DNA of 5,432 nucleotides from Fimadaptatus sp963928645 (GTDB lineage: Bacteria; Bacillota; Clostridia; Christensenellales; Aristaeellaceae), in the NCBI GenBank assembly GCA_963928645.1, contig CAWVGT010000048.1, positions 1 through 5,432 of the forward strand. Reading direction: 5' to 3'. The notes beneath the pieces are model-generated. The model was not told where the DNA came from and searched no databases. It saw nothing but the letters and a program-made list of their open reading frames with translations. Both the position numbers and the translations under genes were made by a program. Below are positions 3,845-5,432 of this stretch, one piece after another. How positions within the stretch are numbered: position 1 is the first letter of the stretch; every line of letters begins with the position of its first letter.

Positions 3845-5432
3845 TCAACGTATCTGTGCGCCGAACTTGTGCGCGCAGTTGTCCACGACCTTCTTCATCG
3901 CGGCGTTTATCTCGTCCTCGACCAGCGTGCGGTCGGCCGCGCGCAGCGTCAGCGAGAACGCCACCGACTTCTTGCCCGCGCCCAGCTGCTCGCCGCGGTA
4001 CACGTCGAACACGTTGACCGCCTCACAGATCCTGCCGGCCGCGTGCGCTATCTCGTCCATTACCTCGCCCACCGGCTGGCTCTCGTCCATGACCAGCGCC
4101 AGGTCGCGGCTGACCGAAGGGAACCGCGGTATCGGCTTGGGCGCCTCTATCGGCGGCACGTTCGCGTCCAGCGCCGTCAGGTCTATCTCGGCCAGGTACA
4201 CGCGCTTGCCCTCCATGCCGAACGCCGCCGCCACGTCGGGATGTATTTCGCCCAGCTGGCCCACCGCCTGGCCGTTCACGCTGACCGTCGCGCGCCGGCC
4301 CGGGTGGTAGTGCGCGTCGCCCTGCGCGGCGTACCTGCCCTGCTCGCCGAAGTGCGTCAGCAGCGCGTCCACCACGAACTTGAGCTTGTAGAAGTCGGCG
4401 TCGCCGCCGTACATGCCTATCGCCAGCGTGGGCTTTTCGTTGGGCAGGTTGGCCAGCTTGCCGTCGGGCGTGTGCGCCATCTCGTCGGTCTTTTCAAAGC
4501 GCACCGCGGTCTCGAACAGCAGCGCCTGCGGGTTGCCGTGGTTCAGGTTGTAGCTGAGCGTCTGCAGCATCGACGGCGCGAGCGTGGTGCGCATCACCGA
4601 CGTGTCCTCGCCCAGCGGGTTGAGCAGCCGCACCGGGTTGAGCCGCGCGTCGTCCGCGGGCAGGCCCAGCTTCTCTATGTCCTGCGGGCTTATGAACGAA
4701 TACGTCTGTATCTCATAGCCGCCCACCGCCAGCAGCACGTCGCGCACGCGGTCCACGACAATGTGGTCGTGGTTCTTGCCGCCGCGCATCGTGACGCCGG
4801 TCATCAGCGTCGACGGTATCGCGTCGTAGCCGTACAGCCGCAGCACTTCCTCGGACACGTCGGCGTAGCTCTCCATGTCCATGCGGTACCTGGGCACATG
4901 GCAGGTCAGCTCGTCGCCGTCGCGCTGGGTGGCTATCTCCAGGCCTTCCAGTATCTCGACCATGCGCTCGGCCGGCACGTTCACGCCTATGTGCTGCTGT
5001 ATGCGCTTGACCGAGGCCTTTATCACGGTCTCGGGCGCGGGATTGGGGTATATGTCCACGATGCCCGGCGCCACGTCGCCCGCGTCCAGCAGGTTGACCA
5101 GCTGGCATGCGCGCAGCATCGCGTCCATGCTCATCGCCGGACACACGCCGCGCTCGTAGTGGCCCGACGCGTCGGTGCGCAGGCCCAGGTGGCGGCTGGT
5201 CAGCCTTATGCAGGTGCGGTCGAACGCCGCGCACTCGAACAGCACGTCGTGCGTGCCCTCGGTTATCTCGGACTCCTCGCCGCCCATTATGCCCGCCAGG
5301 CCGGTCGCCTGCTGGCCGTCGGCTATCACCAGCATGTCCTCGCTCAGCTCGCGCTGCTTGCCGTCCAGCGTCGTCAGTATCTCGCCCGGCGCGGCGCGGC
5401 GCACGATTATCCTGCCGTCGCGCACCTTGCTC
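3845..5432 (-). CDS. pheT: Phenylalanine--tRNA ligase beta subunit, C-terminal two-thirds (runs off right edge)
   Basis: PheT is the large subunit of the alpha2-beta2 synthetase that charges tRNA-Phe; the catalytic site is in PheS, normally encoded just upstream. 528 complete residues are visible. Counting from the GTG codon at 5425 as residue 1: the end of the B3/B4 editing-site domain (about 1-110, with GLAGIMGGEESEIT at 42-55 and the TSRHLGLRTDASGHYERG segment at 76-93); the B5 domain (about 131-203, ending PRYRMDMES...EEVLRLYGYDAIP); a synthetase-like core (about 208-420, with LLNPLGEDTSVMRTTL at 267-282); and the FDX-ACB anticodon-binding domain (about 432-526, starting PRFPSVSRDLALV). 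The N-terminal tRNA-binding domain, roughly 270 residues judging by the usual length near 800, lies beyond the edge, so the GTG at 5425 is not the start. All visible family blocks look intact. Confidence 0.96.
   Translation of the reverse strand, partial: SKVRDGRIIVRRAAPGEILTTLDGKQRELSEDMLVIADGQQATGLAGIMGGEESEITEGTHDVLFECAAFDRTCIRLTSRHLGLRTDASGHYERGVCPAMSMDAMLRACQLVNLLDAGDVAPGIVDIYPNPAPETVIKASVKRIQQHIGVNVPAERMVEILEGLEIATQRDGDELTCHVPRYRMDMESYADVSEEVLRLYGYDAIPSTLMTGVTMRGGKNHDHIVVDRVRDVLLAVGGYEIQTYSFISPQDIEKLGLPADDARLNPVRLLNPLGEDTSVMRTTLAPSMLQTLSYNLNHGNPQALLFETAVRFEKTDEMAHTPDGKLANLPNEKPTLAIGMYGGDADFYKLKFVVDALLTHFGEQGRYAAQGDAHYHPGRRATVSVNGQAVGQLGEIHPDVAAAFGMEGKRVYLAEIDLTALDANVPPIEAPKPIPRFPSVSRDLALVMDESQPVGEVMDEIAHAAGRICEAVNVFDVYRGEQLGAGKKSVAFSLTLRAADRTLVEDEINAAMKKVVDNCAHKFGAQIR

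Overview
The window reads as ordinary chromosomal sequence from a GC-rich bacterium. All four recognisable genes lie on the minus strand. The best guess is a high-GC anaerobic Firmicute (Clostridia-like). This rests on the short clostridial style of glucose-6-phosphate isomerase, good Shine-Dalgarno sequences (GGAGGG, AGAGGTG, GGGGTG), TATAAT-like -10 boxes, and a stand-alone flavin/iron-sulfur oxidoreductase of the old-yellow-enzyme family. The lineage is an inference. A distinctive trait is that isoleucine is mostly encoded by ATA although other codons are strongly GC-ending.

Layout from right to left, the direction of transcription. Phenylalanyl-tRNA synthetase beta subunit (pheT) enters over the right edge and ends at 3845, followed by a GC-rich terminator-like hairpin (3790-3813). 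An NADH:flavin oxidoreductase occupies 3649-2333 behind its own sigma-70-type promoter (3677-3705) and is followed by a strong hairpin (2259-2286). A 525-bp non-coding stretch (1808-2332) holds a diverged 42-bp direct repeat, another hairpin and an AT-rich island. cobT (1807-725) comes next, then a 161-bp gap with a perfect TATAAT box and helically phased A-tracts. Finally pgi starts at 563 and runs off the left edge.

The genes do not form one pathway: translation (pheT), redox metabolism (oxidoreductase), lower-ligand activation for cobalamin (cobT) and glycolysis (pgi). Gaps of 161-525 bp with promoter- or terminator-like elements suggest mostly separate transcription units. I see no mobile element, CRISPR array, RNA gene or new multi-gene system. 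The points worth a second look are codon usage, the intergenic repeats and terminator style, the A-tract array before pgi, and active-site and cluster details of the oxidoreductase. The many long open frames on the plus strand are antisense shadows produced by GC-rich codons.
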